Source: an uncultured Prevotella sp.
GTDB lineage: Bacteria; Bacteroidota; Bacteroidia; Bacteroidales; Bacteroidaceae
DNA: 64,000 nucleotides
Direction of reading: 5' to 3'
Assembly: GCA_934215545.1 (NCBI GenBank)
Contig: CAKQAD010000003.1
Coordinates: 18,533 to 82,532, forward strand
A model generated the notes under the pieces. The model did not search any database. It saw only the letters and a list, made by a program, of their open reading frames with translations, and was not told the origin of the DNA. Shown one piece after another: positions 46,531-55,342 of the stretch. The position numbers and the translations under genes are program-made. Every line of letters begins with the position of its first letter. Position 1 is the first letter of the stretch.

Positions 46531-47778
46531 ATGAAGGAGTTTGTAATATCAGAAGTAAAGACCGAGACTGCCGTCCTTGTGGGTCTTATCACCAAGGAGC
46601 AGGACGAGGAAAAGACAAAGGAATATCTCGATGAACTCGAATTCCTTGCCGATACAGCAGGCGCCGTCACCGTGAAGCGATTCACGCAGCGCGTAGGCGG
46701 ACCGAGTGCCGTGACGTATGTGGGCAGCGGAAAGCTCGAAGAGATACGCCAATATATATTAGATGAGGAGGAAGCAGAGCGCCCCGTGGGTATGGTGATA
46801 TTCGACGATGAGCTCTCTGCCAAGCAGATACGCAACATCGAGAAGGAGCTATGCGTGAAGATTCTCGACCGCACATCGCTAATCCTCGACATATTTGCCA
46901 TGCGTGCACAGACCGCCGCTGCCAAGACACAGGTGGAGCTGGCGCAATATCGCTATATGCTGCCACGACTGCAGCGACTATGGACGCACCTTGAGCGACA
47001 GGGCGGTGGCTCGGGCTCGGGCGGTGGAAAGGGTAGCGTGGGATTGCGCGGACCTGGTGAGACGCAGCTCGAGATGGACCGCCGTATCATCCTGGGGCGC
47101 ATGAGCCTGCTGAAGCAGCGCCTGGCAGAAATCGACAAGCAGAAGACTACACAGCGCAAAAACCGTGGACGACTGATACGCGTGGCTCTTGTGGGCTACA
47201 CCAACGTGGGAAAATCGACAATCATGAACCTGCTCGCCAAGAGCGAGGTGTTTGCCGAGAACAAGCTCTTTGCCACTCTCGACACCACCGTGCGCAAGGT
47301 GGTGATAGAAAATCTGCCGTTCTTGCTCGCCGATACCGTGGGATTTATCCGTAAACTGCCTACCGATCTCGTTGACTCGTTTAAGTCGACACTCGATGAG
47401 GTGCGCGAAGCCGACTTGCTGCTGCATGTGGTGGACATATCACATCCCGACTTTGCAGAGCAGATAACAGTGGTGGAGAACACACTCAAAGACCTGGGAT
47501 GTGCCGATAAGCCATCAATGATAGTGTTTAACAAAATCGACAACTACACATGGACTGAGAAGGAAGCCGACGACCTCACTCCTCCGACACGCGAGAATAT
47601 CTCGCTCGATGAGCTGAAGCGTACATGGATGGCACGACTCGGCGAGAACTGCATGTTCATATCAGCACGCGAGAAGCAGAACATCGACGAGTTCCGCGAC
47701 ACTATATATCGCAAAGTGCGCGAGCTGCATGTGCAGAAATATCCCTACAACGACTTCCTCTACGAGTCGGAGTTCTAA
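46531..47778 (+). CDS. hflX: GTPase HflX
   Basis: Ribosome-associated GTPase that can split stalled ribosomes. The 415-aa protein has the HflX N-terminal domain, the glycine-rich linker SGSGGGKGSVGLRGPGETQLE-type segment (about 168-185), and a GTPase domain: G1 VGYTNVGKST (about 230-239), G3 DTVGFIRKLP, G4 NKID, G5 SAREKQ. A coiled coil (ILGRMSLLKQRLAEIDKQK) precedes the G domain as in the family. It is transcribed divergently from the secreted-protein operon. Confidence 0.95.
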   Translation: MKEFVISEVKTETAVLVGLITKEQDEEKTKEYLDELEFLADTAGAVTVKRFTQRVGGPSAVTYVGSGKLEEIRQYILDEEEAERPVGMVIFDDELSAKQIRNIEKELCVKILDRTSLILDIFAMRAQTAAAKTQVELAQYRYMLPRLQRLWTHLERQGGGSGSGGGKGSVGLRGPGETQLEMDRRIILGRMSLLKQRLAEIDKQKTTQRKNRGRLIRVALVGYTNVGKSTIMNLLAKSEVFAENKLFATLDTTVRKVVIENLPFLLADTVGFIRKLPTDLVDSFKSTLDEVREADLLLHVVDISHPDFAEQITVVENTLKDLGCADKPSMIVFNKIDNYTWTEKEADDLTPPTRENISLDELKRTWMARLGENCMFISAREKQNIDEFRDTIYRKVRELHVQKYPYNDFLYESEF

Positions 47779-47806
47779 ACTCGCAGGCTGCAACAGAATT
47801 ATATAC

Positions 47807-47890
47807 ATATTATAAATAGCTTGCATTCATATTATAAATAGCTTGCGCACACATTATAAATAACTAACATACATATTATAAACATACATT
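47807..47890 (+). repeat. Short tandem repeats of about 20-24 bp between hflX and the M16 gene
   Basis: Four copies of an ATTATAAA(T/C)A core, beginning about 47807, 47829, 47853 and 47873, with variable tails (AGCTTGCATTC, AGCTTGCGCACAC, ACTAACATAC). The array starts 28 bp after the hflX stop and ends at the ATG of the next gene. Confidence 0.8.
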
Positions 47891-50794
47891 ATGAAAATCA
47901 AGTCATTGCTTCTGGCTGGTCTGCTTGCCGTGGGTTTCGGCACACAGGCACAAGCCTATGATTATGAGCAGGTGAAGGGCGACCCAATGGCAACCCGCAT
48001 CTACACACTGCCCAACGGACTTAAGGTGTATCTCTCTGTCAATAAAGAGAAGCCACGTATACAAACTTATATAGCCGTGCGCACAGGTTCACGCAACGAC
48101 CCAGCGCAAACTACTGGTCTGGCACACTACCTGGAGCACCTGATGTTTAAGGGTACATCGCAGTTTGGCACCATCGACGCTGCCAAGGAACGCCCATACC
48201 TCGACGATATCGAGCGTCGCTATGAGCACTATCGCACTGTGACCGACCCTGCACAGCGCCGCCAACTGTATCATGAAATCGACTCGGTGTCGCAGATTGC
48301 TGCCAACTACTTCATCCCTAACGAATACGACAAGCTTATGTCGTCGATAGGAGCGAAGGGCACCAATGCCTATACCAGCAACGACATCACATGCTATGTG
48401 GAGGATATTCCTGCCAACGAGGTGGACAACTGGGCACGCATACAGGCCGACCGCTTCCAGAACATGGTGATTCGTGGTTTCCATACCGAGCTCGAAGCAG
48501 TGTACGAGGAGTATAATATGGGTCTGACAAGCGATTCACGCAAGGTGTGGCAGGCACTTGCCAGCAAGCTCTTCCCCACACACCCTTATGGCACTCAGAG
48601 CACCATCGGCACACAAGACCATCTGAAGAATCCTTCGATTACCAATATCAAGAACTATTATCACCGCTATTATGTGCCTAACAATGTGGCTATCTGCATG
48701 GCGGGCGACTTCGACCCAGATGCTGTGGTGACAACCATTGACCGCTACTTCGGCGCATGGAAGGGCTATGGCGAGGTGAAATACCCACAGTATGCACCTC
48801 TTGCGCCTATCACCGCACCTGTAGACACTACCGTGGTGGGACCTGAGGCTGCCAGCCTTATGATGGGATGGCGCTTCGAAGCAGGCAACTCAATGCAGGC
48901 AGACACACTCGAAGTGATAAGCAATATGCTCAGCAACGGCAATGCCGGACTCTTCGACCTTGACATCAACCAGCCTCTGTTGTGCCAGGGAGCAGGCGCC
49001 GGATTCAACACCATGCGCGACTACTCTCAGTTTATCGTTGTCGGACAGCCTAATGAAGGACAGACACTCACCGAGGTGCGCGACCTGATATTGGCAGAGA
49101 TTGAGAAGCTGAAACGTGGAGAGTTCAGCGACAAGCTGCTGCCATCGGTGGTTAACAATATGAAACTCGACTATCTTAAGTCGCTCGACAGCAACGCAAG
49201 CCGTGCCGACCGCTGCGTAGATGCCTTCATCAACGGACAGGAGTGGAAGGATGTGGTGGCACAAACCGACCGCCTTGCAAAGCTCACCAAGCAGGATGTG
49301 ATGGACTTTGCACACCGCCACTTCCTCGACAACTATGCTATCGTGTATAAGACACAAGGCACCGACACCACACAGAAGAAGATTGAGAAGCCACAGATAA
49401 CACCGATACCTGCCAACCGCAACCTGCAAAGCCAGTTTGTTGCAGATATCGCAGCATCGAAGGTGACACCAATACAGCCACAGTTTGTCGACTTCGACAA
49501 GGATATGGCACGCACCACACTCAAGAACGGACAACCGCTCTACTACATACAGAACAAGGAGAACGGACTCTTCTCGCTCTACTTCGTCTATCCAATGGGC
49601 GAACAGGCAAACAAATGGCTGCCTTTCGCTGCCTCATATCTCGACTATGTGGGCACCGACCGTCTCTCTGCCAAGGAGGTTAAGCAGCGTTTCTATGAGT
49701 TGGCATGCAACTATTACGTGAATGTTAGCCACGACCGCACCATCATCACACTCAGCGGTCTCGACGAGAATATGAAGCCTGCACTTACACTCCTTGAGGA
49801 TGTGCTGGCACACTCTAAGGGCGATGCCGACTCTTACGCCAAGTATGTGGCTACAGTGCTTAAGGGACGCAAGGACGATAAGGCCAACCAGCGTGCCAAC
49901 TTCTCTGCACTCCGTCTTTATGGCATGTATGGCGAGTACAACGCACAGCGTAATGTGCCCGACAGCACAGAGCTGGCAACAGCCACACCAAAGTCGCTCA
50001 CCGATATTATTGCTGCCTTTAGCGGCATGAAGCACCGTGTGATGTACTATGGTCCAATGCAGCAGAAGCAGTTGGCCACATTCATCAACAAGAACCACCG
50101 CACTGCCAAGAAGCTCGTAGATGCTCCTGCACAGCGCGAATACACACTGCAGCGCACCACAGGCAATGAGGTGCTGCTTGCTCCTTACGATGCCAAGAAC
50201 ATCTACATGATACAATATAACAACACTGGCAAGAAGTGGAATGTCGACGAAGTGCCTACAGTGATGCTCTTCAACGAATACTTCGGTCATGGCATGAATG
50301 CAGTGGTGTTCCAGGAACTGCGCGAGACACGCGGCTTGGCATATAGCGCCTACGCCACCTACTCACAGCCTTCGAAGAAAGACGACGACGAGTCGGCATA
50401 CACATCAATCATCTCTCAGAACGATAAGATGATGGACTGCATACGCACCTTCAACGAGATTCTCGACACCATACCACAGTCGGAGAAGGCTTTCGACCTT
50501 GCCAAGCAGTCGTTGCTGAAGCGTATCGCATCAACACGCACCACAAAGTCGAACATCTTCTTTAAGTATCTCAATGCAGAGCGTATGGGCGTTGACTATG
50601 ACATGAACCGCAAGGTGTTTGAGGCTGTGCCGCAAATCACCCTTAGCGACATAGTGAAGTTCGAACTCGACAACATGGCACACCGCTCATGGAGATATCT
50701 TATCCTCGGCGATGAGAAGAACCTCGACATGAAGGCACTCGAAACCATAGCTCCTGTCAAGCGTGTGTCGACAGAGGAGATATTTGGATATTAA
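47891..50794 (+). CDS. Secreted M16-family metallopeptidase (pitrilysin-like)
   Basis: 967-aa zinc peptidase. Signal peptide (1-22). The inverted zinc motif HYLEH (about residues 78-82, in GLAHYLEHLMFKG) and the downstream E-x6-E-type region (ELEAVYEEYN) give a complete active site in the first half. Two M16C segments follow, and the second half (from about 535) is an inactive M16-like repeat without HxxEH, the normal two-lobed layout. It likely degrades peptides in the periplasm. It lies between hflX and an OPT peptide transporter, consistent with peptide use. Confidence 0.92.
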   Translation: MKIKSLLLAGLLAVGFGTQAQAYDYEQVKGDPMATRIYTLPNGLKVYLSVNKEKPRIQTYIAVRTGSRNDPAQTTGLAHYLEHLMFKGTSQFGTIDAAKERPYLDDIERRYEHYRTVTDPAQRRQLYHEIDSVSQIAANYFIPNEYDKLMSSIGAKGTNAYTSNDITCYVEDIPANEVDNWARIQADRFQNMVIRGFHTELEAVYEEYNMGLTSDSRKVWQALASKLFPTHPYGTQSTIGTQDHLKNPSITNIKNYYHRYYVPNNVAICMAGDFDPDAVVTTIDRYFGAWKGYGEVKYPQYAPLAPITAPVDTTVVGPEAASLMMGWRFEAGNSMQADTLEVISNMLSNGNAGLFDLDINQPLLCQGAGAGFNTMRDYSQFIVVGQPNEGQTLTEVRDLILAEIEKLKRGEFSDKLLPSVVNNMKLDYLKSLDSNASRADRCVDAFINGQEWKDVVAQTDRLAKLTKQDVMDFAHRHFLDNYAIVYKTQGTDTTQKKIEKPQITPIPANRNLQSQFVADIAASKVTPIQPQFVDFDKDMARTTLKNGQPLYYIQNKENGLFSLYFVYPMGEQANKWLPFAASYLDYVGTDRLSAKEVKQRFYELACNYYVNVSHDRTIITLSGLDENMKPALTLLEDVLAHSKGDADSYAKYVATVLKGRKDDKANQRANFSALRLYGMYGEYNAQRNVPDSTELATATPKSLTDIIAAFSGMKHRVMYYGPMQQKQLATFINKNHRTAKKLVDAPAQREYTLQRTTGNEVLLAPYDAKNIYMIQYNNTGKKWNVDEVPTVMLFNEYFGHGMNAVVFQELRETRGLAYSAYATYSQPSKKDDDESAYTSIISQNDKMMDCIRTFNEILDTIPQSEKAFDLAKQSLLKRIASTRTTKSNIFFKYLNAERMGVDYDMNRKVFEAVPQITLSDIVKFELDNMAHRSWRYLILGDEKNLDMKALETIAPVKRVSTEEIFGY

Positions 50795-50814
50795 TTCTAA
50801 AGCTAACAGGCAGG

Positions 50815-50849
50815 CGGGTTGACAGGCTATAGGCTTTTGCGTCAACCCG
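50815..50849 (+). promoter_or_regulatory. Hairpin between the M16 and OPT genes
   Basis: Perfect 9-bp inverted repeat CGGGTTGAC (50815-50823) / GTCAACCCG (50841-50849) with a 17-nt loop. No T run follows, so it may stabilise mRNA ends or regulate read-through instead of terminating. Confidence 0.4.
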
Positions 50850-50916
50850 TCGGCTATGATGACAAGCAGTTTGTATGCTCGTCAAACAAAAAATCCACTC
50901 GTCAACATTTAAGGAC

Positions 50917-52917
50917 ATGAACAACGAAAAAGAACAAATACAGCTCCCCGACAACGCCTTCACTGAGCTGAAGGAGGGCGAGGTATACAAACCCATAATG
51001 AGTCCTAATGCCACATATCCAGAGGTTAACTTTTGGACAGTGGCATGGGGAATAGTAATGGCAGTGGTGTTCTCGGCTGCTGCCGCCTACCTCGGACTGA
51101 AGGTAGGACAGGTGTTCGAGGCTGCCATACCTATCGCCATCATCGCCGTAGGTGTGTCGACAGCTGCCAAGCGTAAGAACCCACTCGGCGAGAATGTAAT
51201 CATACAGAGCATCGGAGCATGCTCGGGAGTGATAGTGGCAGGTGCCATATTCACACTGCCGGCAATATACATCCTGCAGGCTAAGTATCCCGACATGAGC
51301 GTGTCGTTTGTCAAAGTGTTCTTCTCGTCACTGCTGGGAGGCATCCTGGGAATACTCTTCCTCATTCCTTTCCGCAAATATTTTGTGAAGGACATGCACG
51401 GCAAATACCCCTTCCCTGAAGCTACTGCCACCACACAGGTGCTGGTGAGCGGTGCCAAGGGAGGCAACCAGGCTAAGCCATTGCTTATTGCCGGACTCGT
51501 AGGTGGACTCTACGACTTCATAGTAGCTACTATGGGATGGTGGAACGAGGTGTTCACCACACGCGTGATGCACTGGGGAGTGTTGGCTGCCGACAAGGCT
51601 AAGCTCGTGTTCAAGGTTAACACCGGTGCCGCTGTGTTCGGTTTGGGCTACATCGTCGGTCTTAAATATGCCTTCATCATCTGCTTGGGCTCATTTGCCG
51701 TATGGTGGCTTATAGTGCCAGGCATGTCGATAATATTCCACGATCAGGTGCTTGATATGTGGAACCCCGCTATCAACCAGACCGTTGGTGCCATGTCGGC
51801 AGAAGAGATATTTACCAACTATGGCAAGAGCATCGGCATTGGTGGCATCGCTATGGCTGGTATCATTGGCATCATCAAGTCGTGGGGCATCATCAAGGGT
51901 GCCGTAGGCTTGGCAGCCCAGGAGATGAAGGGTGGCAAAAACGCCGCCGAAAACACCGTGCGCACACAGCGCGACATCTCATTTAAGATTATCGCAGTGG
52001 GTAGCATCGTCACCATTCTCGTCACCTTCCTCTTCTTCTGGTTCGGAGTGATGGAGGGCAACCTGCTTTTTGCTATTGTTGGCATACTCCTTGTTACGGT
52101 GATAGCATTCCTGTTCACCACCGTAGCTGCCAACGCTATCGCTATCGTTGGCTCCAACCCCGTGTCGGGCATGACACTCATGACACTCATCCTTGCATCT
52201 GTGGTTATGGTGGCTGTGGGTCTGAAAGGTTCTGCTGGCATGGTGGCTGCCCTTATCATGGGTGGCGTAGTGTGCACAGCACTGTCGATGGCAGGCGGAT
52301 TTGTCACCGACCTGAAGATAGGCTACTGGCTTGGCACTACCCCAAAGAAGCAGGAAACATGGAAATTCCTCGGCACACTGGTATCAGCTGCCACCGTGGG
52401 TGGTGTCATGATGCTGCTCAACGACACCTATGGATTTGCCGATGGTAAGCTTGCTGCACCACAGGCAAATGCCATGGCAGCAGTAATCGACCCGCTTATG
52501 AACGGTGTGGGAGCGCCATGGGTGCTTTATGGCATTGGTGCTGTTATAGCTATTGTGCTTACTTGGCTTGGTATTCCTGCCATCGCCTTTGCCCTTGGCA
52601 TGTTCATTCCGCTCGACCTCAACACCCCATTGTTGGTGGGTGGCATCGTGAGTTGGTATGTAAGTACACGCTCTAAGGATGCCGAGGTCAACCGCGAGCG
52701 CAACGAGAAGGGCACCCTCATTGCCAGTGGCTTCATCGCTGGTGGTGCACTCATGGGTGTTTTGTCGGCATTGCTGCGCTTCTGCAACGTGCATCTCGTA
52801 AGCGAAGAGTGGATGGAGGCATGGCTTGCCACCCCATTGTCGCAGATAGCATCGCTCGGAGCCTACATCTGCCTCATCCTCTACTTTGTATATGCTACAA
52901 AAAGCAAGAAGGCGTAA
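50917..52917 (+). CDS. OPT-family oligopeptide transporter
   Basis: 666-aa inner-membrane symporter with about 14-16 hydrophobic segments. The N-terminal part (YPEVNFWTVAWGIVMAVVFSAAAAYLGLKVGQVFEAAIP) is typical of the bacterial OPT/EspB-like branch, and the family glycine- and proline-rich loop GKYPFPEATATTQVLV is present. ATG 50917 (MNNEKEQIQLP) is chosen because the longer frame from 50875 adds an atypical leader. It is co-directional with the upstream M16 peptidase, so peptide uptake is plausible; some homologues carry metal-siderophore complexes instead. A strong terminator follows at 53039-53071. Confidence 0.9.
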   Translation: MNNEKEQIQLPDNAFTELKEGEVYKPIMSPNATYPEVNFWTVAWGIVMAVVFSAAAAYLGLKVGQVFEAAIPIAIIAVGVSTAAKRKNPLGENVIIQSIGACSGVIVAGAIFTLPAIYILQAKYPDMSVSFVKVFFSSLLGGILGILFLIPFRKYFVKDMHGKYPFPEATATTQVLVSGAKGGNQAKPLLIAGLVGGLYDFIVATMGWWNEVFTTRVMHWGVLAADKAKLVFKVNTGAAVFGLGYIVGLKYAFIICLGSFAVWWLIVPGMSIIFHDQVLDMWNPAINQTVGAMSAEEIFTNYGKSIGIGGIAMAGIIGIIKSWGIIKGAVGLAAQEMKGGKNAAENTVRTQRDISFKIIAVGSIVTILVTFLFFWFGVMEGNLLFAIVGILLVTVIAFLFTTVAANAIAIVGSNPVSGMTLMTLILASVVMVAVGLKGSAGMVAALIMGGVVCTALSMAGGFVTDLKIGYWLGTTPKKQETWKFLGTLVSAATVGGVMMLLNDTYGFADGKLAAPQANAMAAVIDPLMNGVGAPWVLYGIGAVIAIVLTWLGIPAIAFALGMFIPLDLNTPLLVGGIVSWYVSTRSKDAEVNRERNEKGTLIASGFIAGGALMGVLSALLRFCNVHLVSEEWMEAWLATPLSQIASLGAYICLILYFVYATKSKKA

Positions 52918-52919
52918 AC

Positions 52920-52985
52920 GCCAGCTGAGCCAAATATAAGTGCCAGCTGAGTTTAATGTAAATGCCAACTGAGCCAAACATAAAT
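52920..52985 (+). repeat. Three 22-bp tandem repeats after the OPT gene
   Basis: Units 52920-52941, 52942-52963 and 52964-52985, each beginning GCCA(G/A)CTGAG. They start 2 bp after the stop codon and are not part of the coding frame. Confidence 0.93.
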
Positions 52986-53038
52986 GCATAATAGCTAATG
53001 GTTCTGCCAATAGGCAACGCCACTATCTATATCCGAAT

Positions 53039-53071
53039 AGCCCATCCGCAAGCTGCGGGTGGGCTTTTTTT
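53039..53071 (+). terminator. Intrinsic terminator after the OPT gene
   Basis: 11-bp inverted repeat AGCCCATCCGC (53039-53049) / GCGGGTGGGCT (53055-53065), with one G-T pair, followed by seven T. Confidence 0.93.
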
Positions 53072-53144
53072 GAATACAGAGTATCATCATTTCTTCAATC
53101 AATAACAATTTCTGCATTTTTTGTTGTTTTTTGCTTACAATTTG

Positions 53145-53174
53145 TTTGTCTATTTTTTTTTTTTCTTATATTTG
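53145..53174 (+). promoter_or_regulatory. Putative promoter of the serpin gene
   Basis: TTTG (53145-53148), 18 nt, TATATTTG (53167-53174) followed by C. An alternative TTTG (53141-53144) gives a 22-nt spacer. It lies 31 bp before the ATG. Confidence 0.7.
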
Positions 53175-53204
53175 CGCATGTTAACCATCTAAAAATCCAC
53201 AATT

Positions 53205-54488
53205 ATGAAACACTTTCGTATATTCCTATTTTTATGTGTGCCGATAGCATTGTTATGGCTTTGCAGTTCATGTTCGAATAACGACGAAGAGGCGGCACCT
53301 GACGATTCTGAGGTGCGCGATATGTTGCCTAAAGCAAAGTGTCTTGACTTGTCGTTGAAGGAACGCACCATATTGCAAAGATGCAATACATATTCGTTTC
53401 AGCTCCTGTCTTCCATCTCTGACGGCAAGAAAAGTGTTATGATCTCGCCTGTGGGTGTAAACAACATGCTTGGTATGTTGGGTGCTGGATGCAATGCGGA
53501 TGGTTGGGAAACGATACATCTTAAGATGCTTAAGACCAAAGTTGCTTCCTATACGTTTGATTGTTTTTGCAATAAGATAATAACCGAAGCGCCTAACACC
53601 GATAGTCAGGTAAAGATAGAAATGGCGAATGTGCTTATTGTCAACAAAGGCATGCCAGTTCTTTCTAACTACGCCAGAACCATTGGCGAATATTATAACG
53701 CCGCAGCACTATCGCTCGATTTCAGTTCGCCAGGGTTGGTAGACGAAATCAACAAATGGGCGAGCACCAATACTCATGGATATATAAATAAGGTGGTTGA
53801 TAAGGTAAATCCTGAAGACAAGGCATTACTGCTCAGCTCTTTGTATTTCGATGCCAACTGGACCAAGCAGTTCGACAAGGATAAAACAACTGACGAGCTT
53901 TTTAATGTTGCTGATGGATCTGCCTATAATATGCCAATGATGCACAACACCGCCCTTGTGCTTGGTGGTAGCACCAATACTTTCAGTTACATCGAGATGG
54001 ATTATGGCAGTGGCATCTGGTCGATGTATATTTTACTTCCCGACATGGGGCGTAGCGTAAACGATGTGTTGGCATATTTGAAAGACAAAGGCGTGCGCGA
54101 CCTGAAAAGCGATCTGCGCCCCATGGAGATGCAGCTAAGCATACCAAAGTTCAGCGTGTCGAGCACTGTCGACTTGAAACAGGCAATGCAAGCCAACGAC
54201 GGAGAGGCATTGTTCGATGCCAACAACCCCGTGGTTACAAAGATATGTGATGGCGACACCCCCATTTTGCTTGACAATATGTATCAGTGCAACCACCTCG
54301 ACGTCAACGAAGAAGGCACAAAGCTCACCGCAGTCACTGTGAGCAAGGGAGGCGATACGTATAATCCGAAAGACGACAAGGACAAGATATCGAGAGGCAT
54401 CTTCAATGTCAATCGCCCATTTGTGTATTTAGTGACGGAGCGCACAAGCGGTTTGGTGCTCCTTGTGGGCACATTCACCGGCAATTAA
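53205..54488 (+). CDS. Serpin-family protease-inhibitor lipoprotein
   Basis: 427-aa lipoprotein: lipobox LCSSC (about residue 24) followed by SNNDEEAAPDD, an acidic surface-export-like signal. The serpin fold is recognisable from NTYSFQLLSSIS and SVMISPVGVNNMLGMLGAG, through ALLLSSLYFDANWTKQFD, to the C-terminal PFVYLVTERTSGLVLLVGTF. The reactive-centre loop hinge is EEGTKLTAVTVS, with the expected E-E-G-T start but fewer small residues than inhibitory serpins, so inhibitory capacity is uncertain. The scissile-site residue is probably near Thr-Tyr, a rough count from the hinge. It is followed by a non-coding region. Confidence 0.9.
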   Translation: MKHFRIFLFLCVPIALLWLCSSCSNNDEEAAPDDSEVRDMLPKAKCLDLSLKERTILQRCNTYSFQLLSSISDGKKSVMISPVGVNNMLGMLGAGCNADGWETIHLKMLKTKVASYTFDCFCNKIITEAPNTDSQVKIEMANVLIVNKGMPVLSNYARTIGEYYNAAALSLDFSSPGLVDEINKWASTNTHGYINKVVDKVNPEDKALLLSSLYFDANWTKQFDKDKTTDELFNVADGSAYNMPMMHNTALVLGGSTNTFSYIEMDYGSGIWSMYILLPDMGRSVNDVLAYLKDKGVRDLKSDLRPMEMQLSIPKFSVSSTVDLKQAMQANDGEALFDANNPVVTKICDGDTPILLDNMYQCNHLDVNEEGTKLTAVTVSKGGDTYNPKDDKDKISRGIFNVNRPFVYLVTERTSGLVLLVGTFTGN

Positions 54489-54580
54489 AAGGCTAATGTG
54501 TTAAACGGTGTGTTCGTACACAAAATATGTTGATATAAGTCAAAAAGATATTAAAATAAGCAAAAAACGAGTATTGTTTC

Positions 54581-54611
54581 TTGCATGTGTACGCAAACAA
54601 TAGTAATTTTG
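54581..54611 (+). promoter_or_regulatory. Consensus promoter of the A/G-rich leader unit
   Basis: TTG (54581-54583), 20 nt, TAATTTTG (54604-54611) followed by C fits the Bacteroidetes promoter. No conventional gene follows on this strand before the terminator at 55265. Confidence 0.7.
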
Positions 54612-54730
54612 CATTGTCGAAAAGGGAAATCGTGAGGTTTTGCTATCGATTGAAATAATAACAATAAAAGGTATAGAAAAATTTGAGAAGAATCTGATAG
54701 GTGTCAGTTCTTTTTCAAAAAGGTAAAAAG

Positions 54731-54760
54731 ATGATTATTCAGTTGACAGTGGGATGTTAG
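54731..54760 (+). CDS. Possible 9-codon leader peptide
   Basis: ATG to TAG ORF encoding MIIQLTVGC, directly after AAAAAGGTAAAAAG and directly before an eight-T tract (54761-54768). Shortness makes chance occurrence likely. The repeated upstream sequence shared with the 55093 ORF is the reason to note it. Confidence 0.25.
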   Translation: MIIQLTVGC

Positions 54761-55092
54761 TTTTTTTTGAAAGGTAAAAGCAAAAGATTGTAAGGATAAC
54801 GAAAGGTATAAAAGATTAAGGATGACCCACTATTGAGAAGGTAAAAGATTTGGGATGACTTAAGGGTAACGAGAAGAAAAGGTAAGAAGAGAAAAAGGAT
54901 GACACCGCCTCTGAGAAGGCAAGGTAAAGTAAAGATTGAGGATAACGACACATATTGTAATAGGTAGCAATTAGTGTAGAAGGTATTAGTAAGGCGATAA
55001 GCCAAGGTATTAGTAAGGTAGAAGGTATTAGTAAAACAGATGTTTATAGGGTATTAGCATTGTAATAGGTTTTGGTTAAAAAGGTAAAAAGT

Positions 55093-55170
55093 TATGTTGA
55101 TGACAATGATGATGACCCTATTTGCAGCAAGTGCTGCAATAGGCATGTGGGGCGAGGGCAACGGCAAATA
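55093..55170 (+). CDS. Possible 25-aa micro-protein
   Basis: ATG to TAG ORF encoding a Met-rich hydrophobic peptide (MLMTMMMTLFAASAAIGMWG then EGNGK). It resembles a short membrane-active or signal-like peptide. AAAAGGTAAAAAG lies just upstream (55078-55090). It sits near the 3' end of the A/G-rich unit, 95 bp before the terminator stem. No family was recognised; translation is unproven. Confidence 0.35.
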
Positions 55171-55264
55171 GCGCGTTTGCACCCCCAGCGGAAGGTGGAG
55201 CAGATGTCGAATGCGTTGAAGCCAGTTCCGATTAAAGCGAAAACAATTTAATTACACAATAAAG

Positions 55265-55304
55265 AAAAGGTCGCATGGTTAATGTTCCATGCGACCTTTT
55301 TCTG
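55265..55304. terminator. Bidirectional intrinsic terminator
   Basis: Perfect 14-bp inverted repeat (AAAAGGTCGCATGG 55265-55278 with 55287-55300) with an 8-nt loop and a T-rich tail on the plus strand. On the minus strand the stem is followed by TTTCTTTATT, so it may also end the cutC transcript. Confidence 0.9.
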
Positions 55305-55342
55305 TTTATGCTTTTGTTCCATGCATTTTCAGCTGTTGAGTC

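Larger units (their letters stand above)
54612..55264 (+). ncRNA. Purine-rich predicted transcript with mini-ORFs, function unknown
   Basis: A promoter (54581-54611) and a terminator (55265-55300) bracket about 650 nt of unusual sequence. The part from about 54717 to 55090 is strongly A/G-rich with many AAGGTAAA, GGAT(A/G)AC and GGTATTAG repeats and stops in every plus frame. A 9-codon ORF (54731-54760) and a 25-codon ORF (55093-55170) are each preceded by AAAAGGTAAAAAG. A run of eight T follows the first. The region could be a leader RNA, an attenuated micro-protein gene or a mobile repeat. I did not recognise a known RNA family. Confidence 0.5.

Noticed and set aside
54757..55005. Minus-strand ORF of 82 codons across the A/G-rich region
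   Set aside because: Its hydrophobic sequence is what complementary reading of a purine-rich region produces (Leu/Phe/Tyr/Ser). No start signal or domain supports it.
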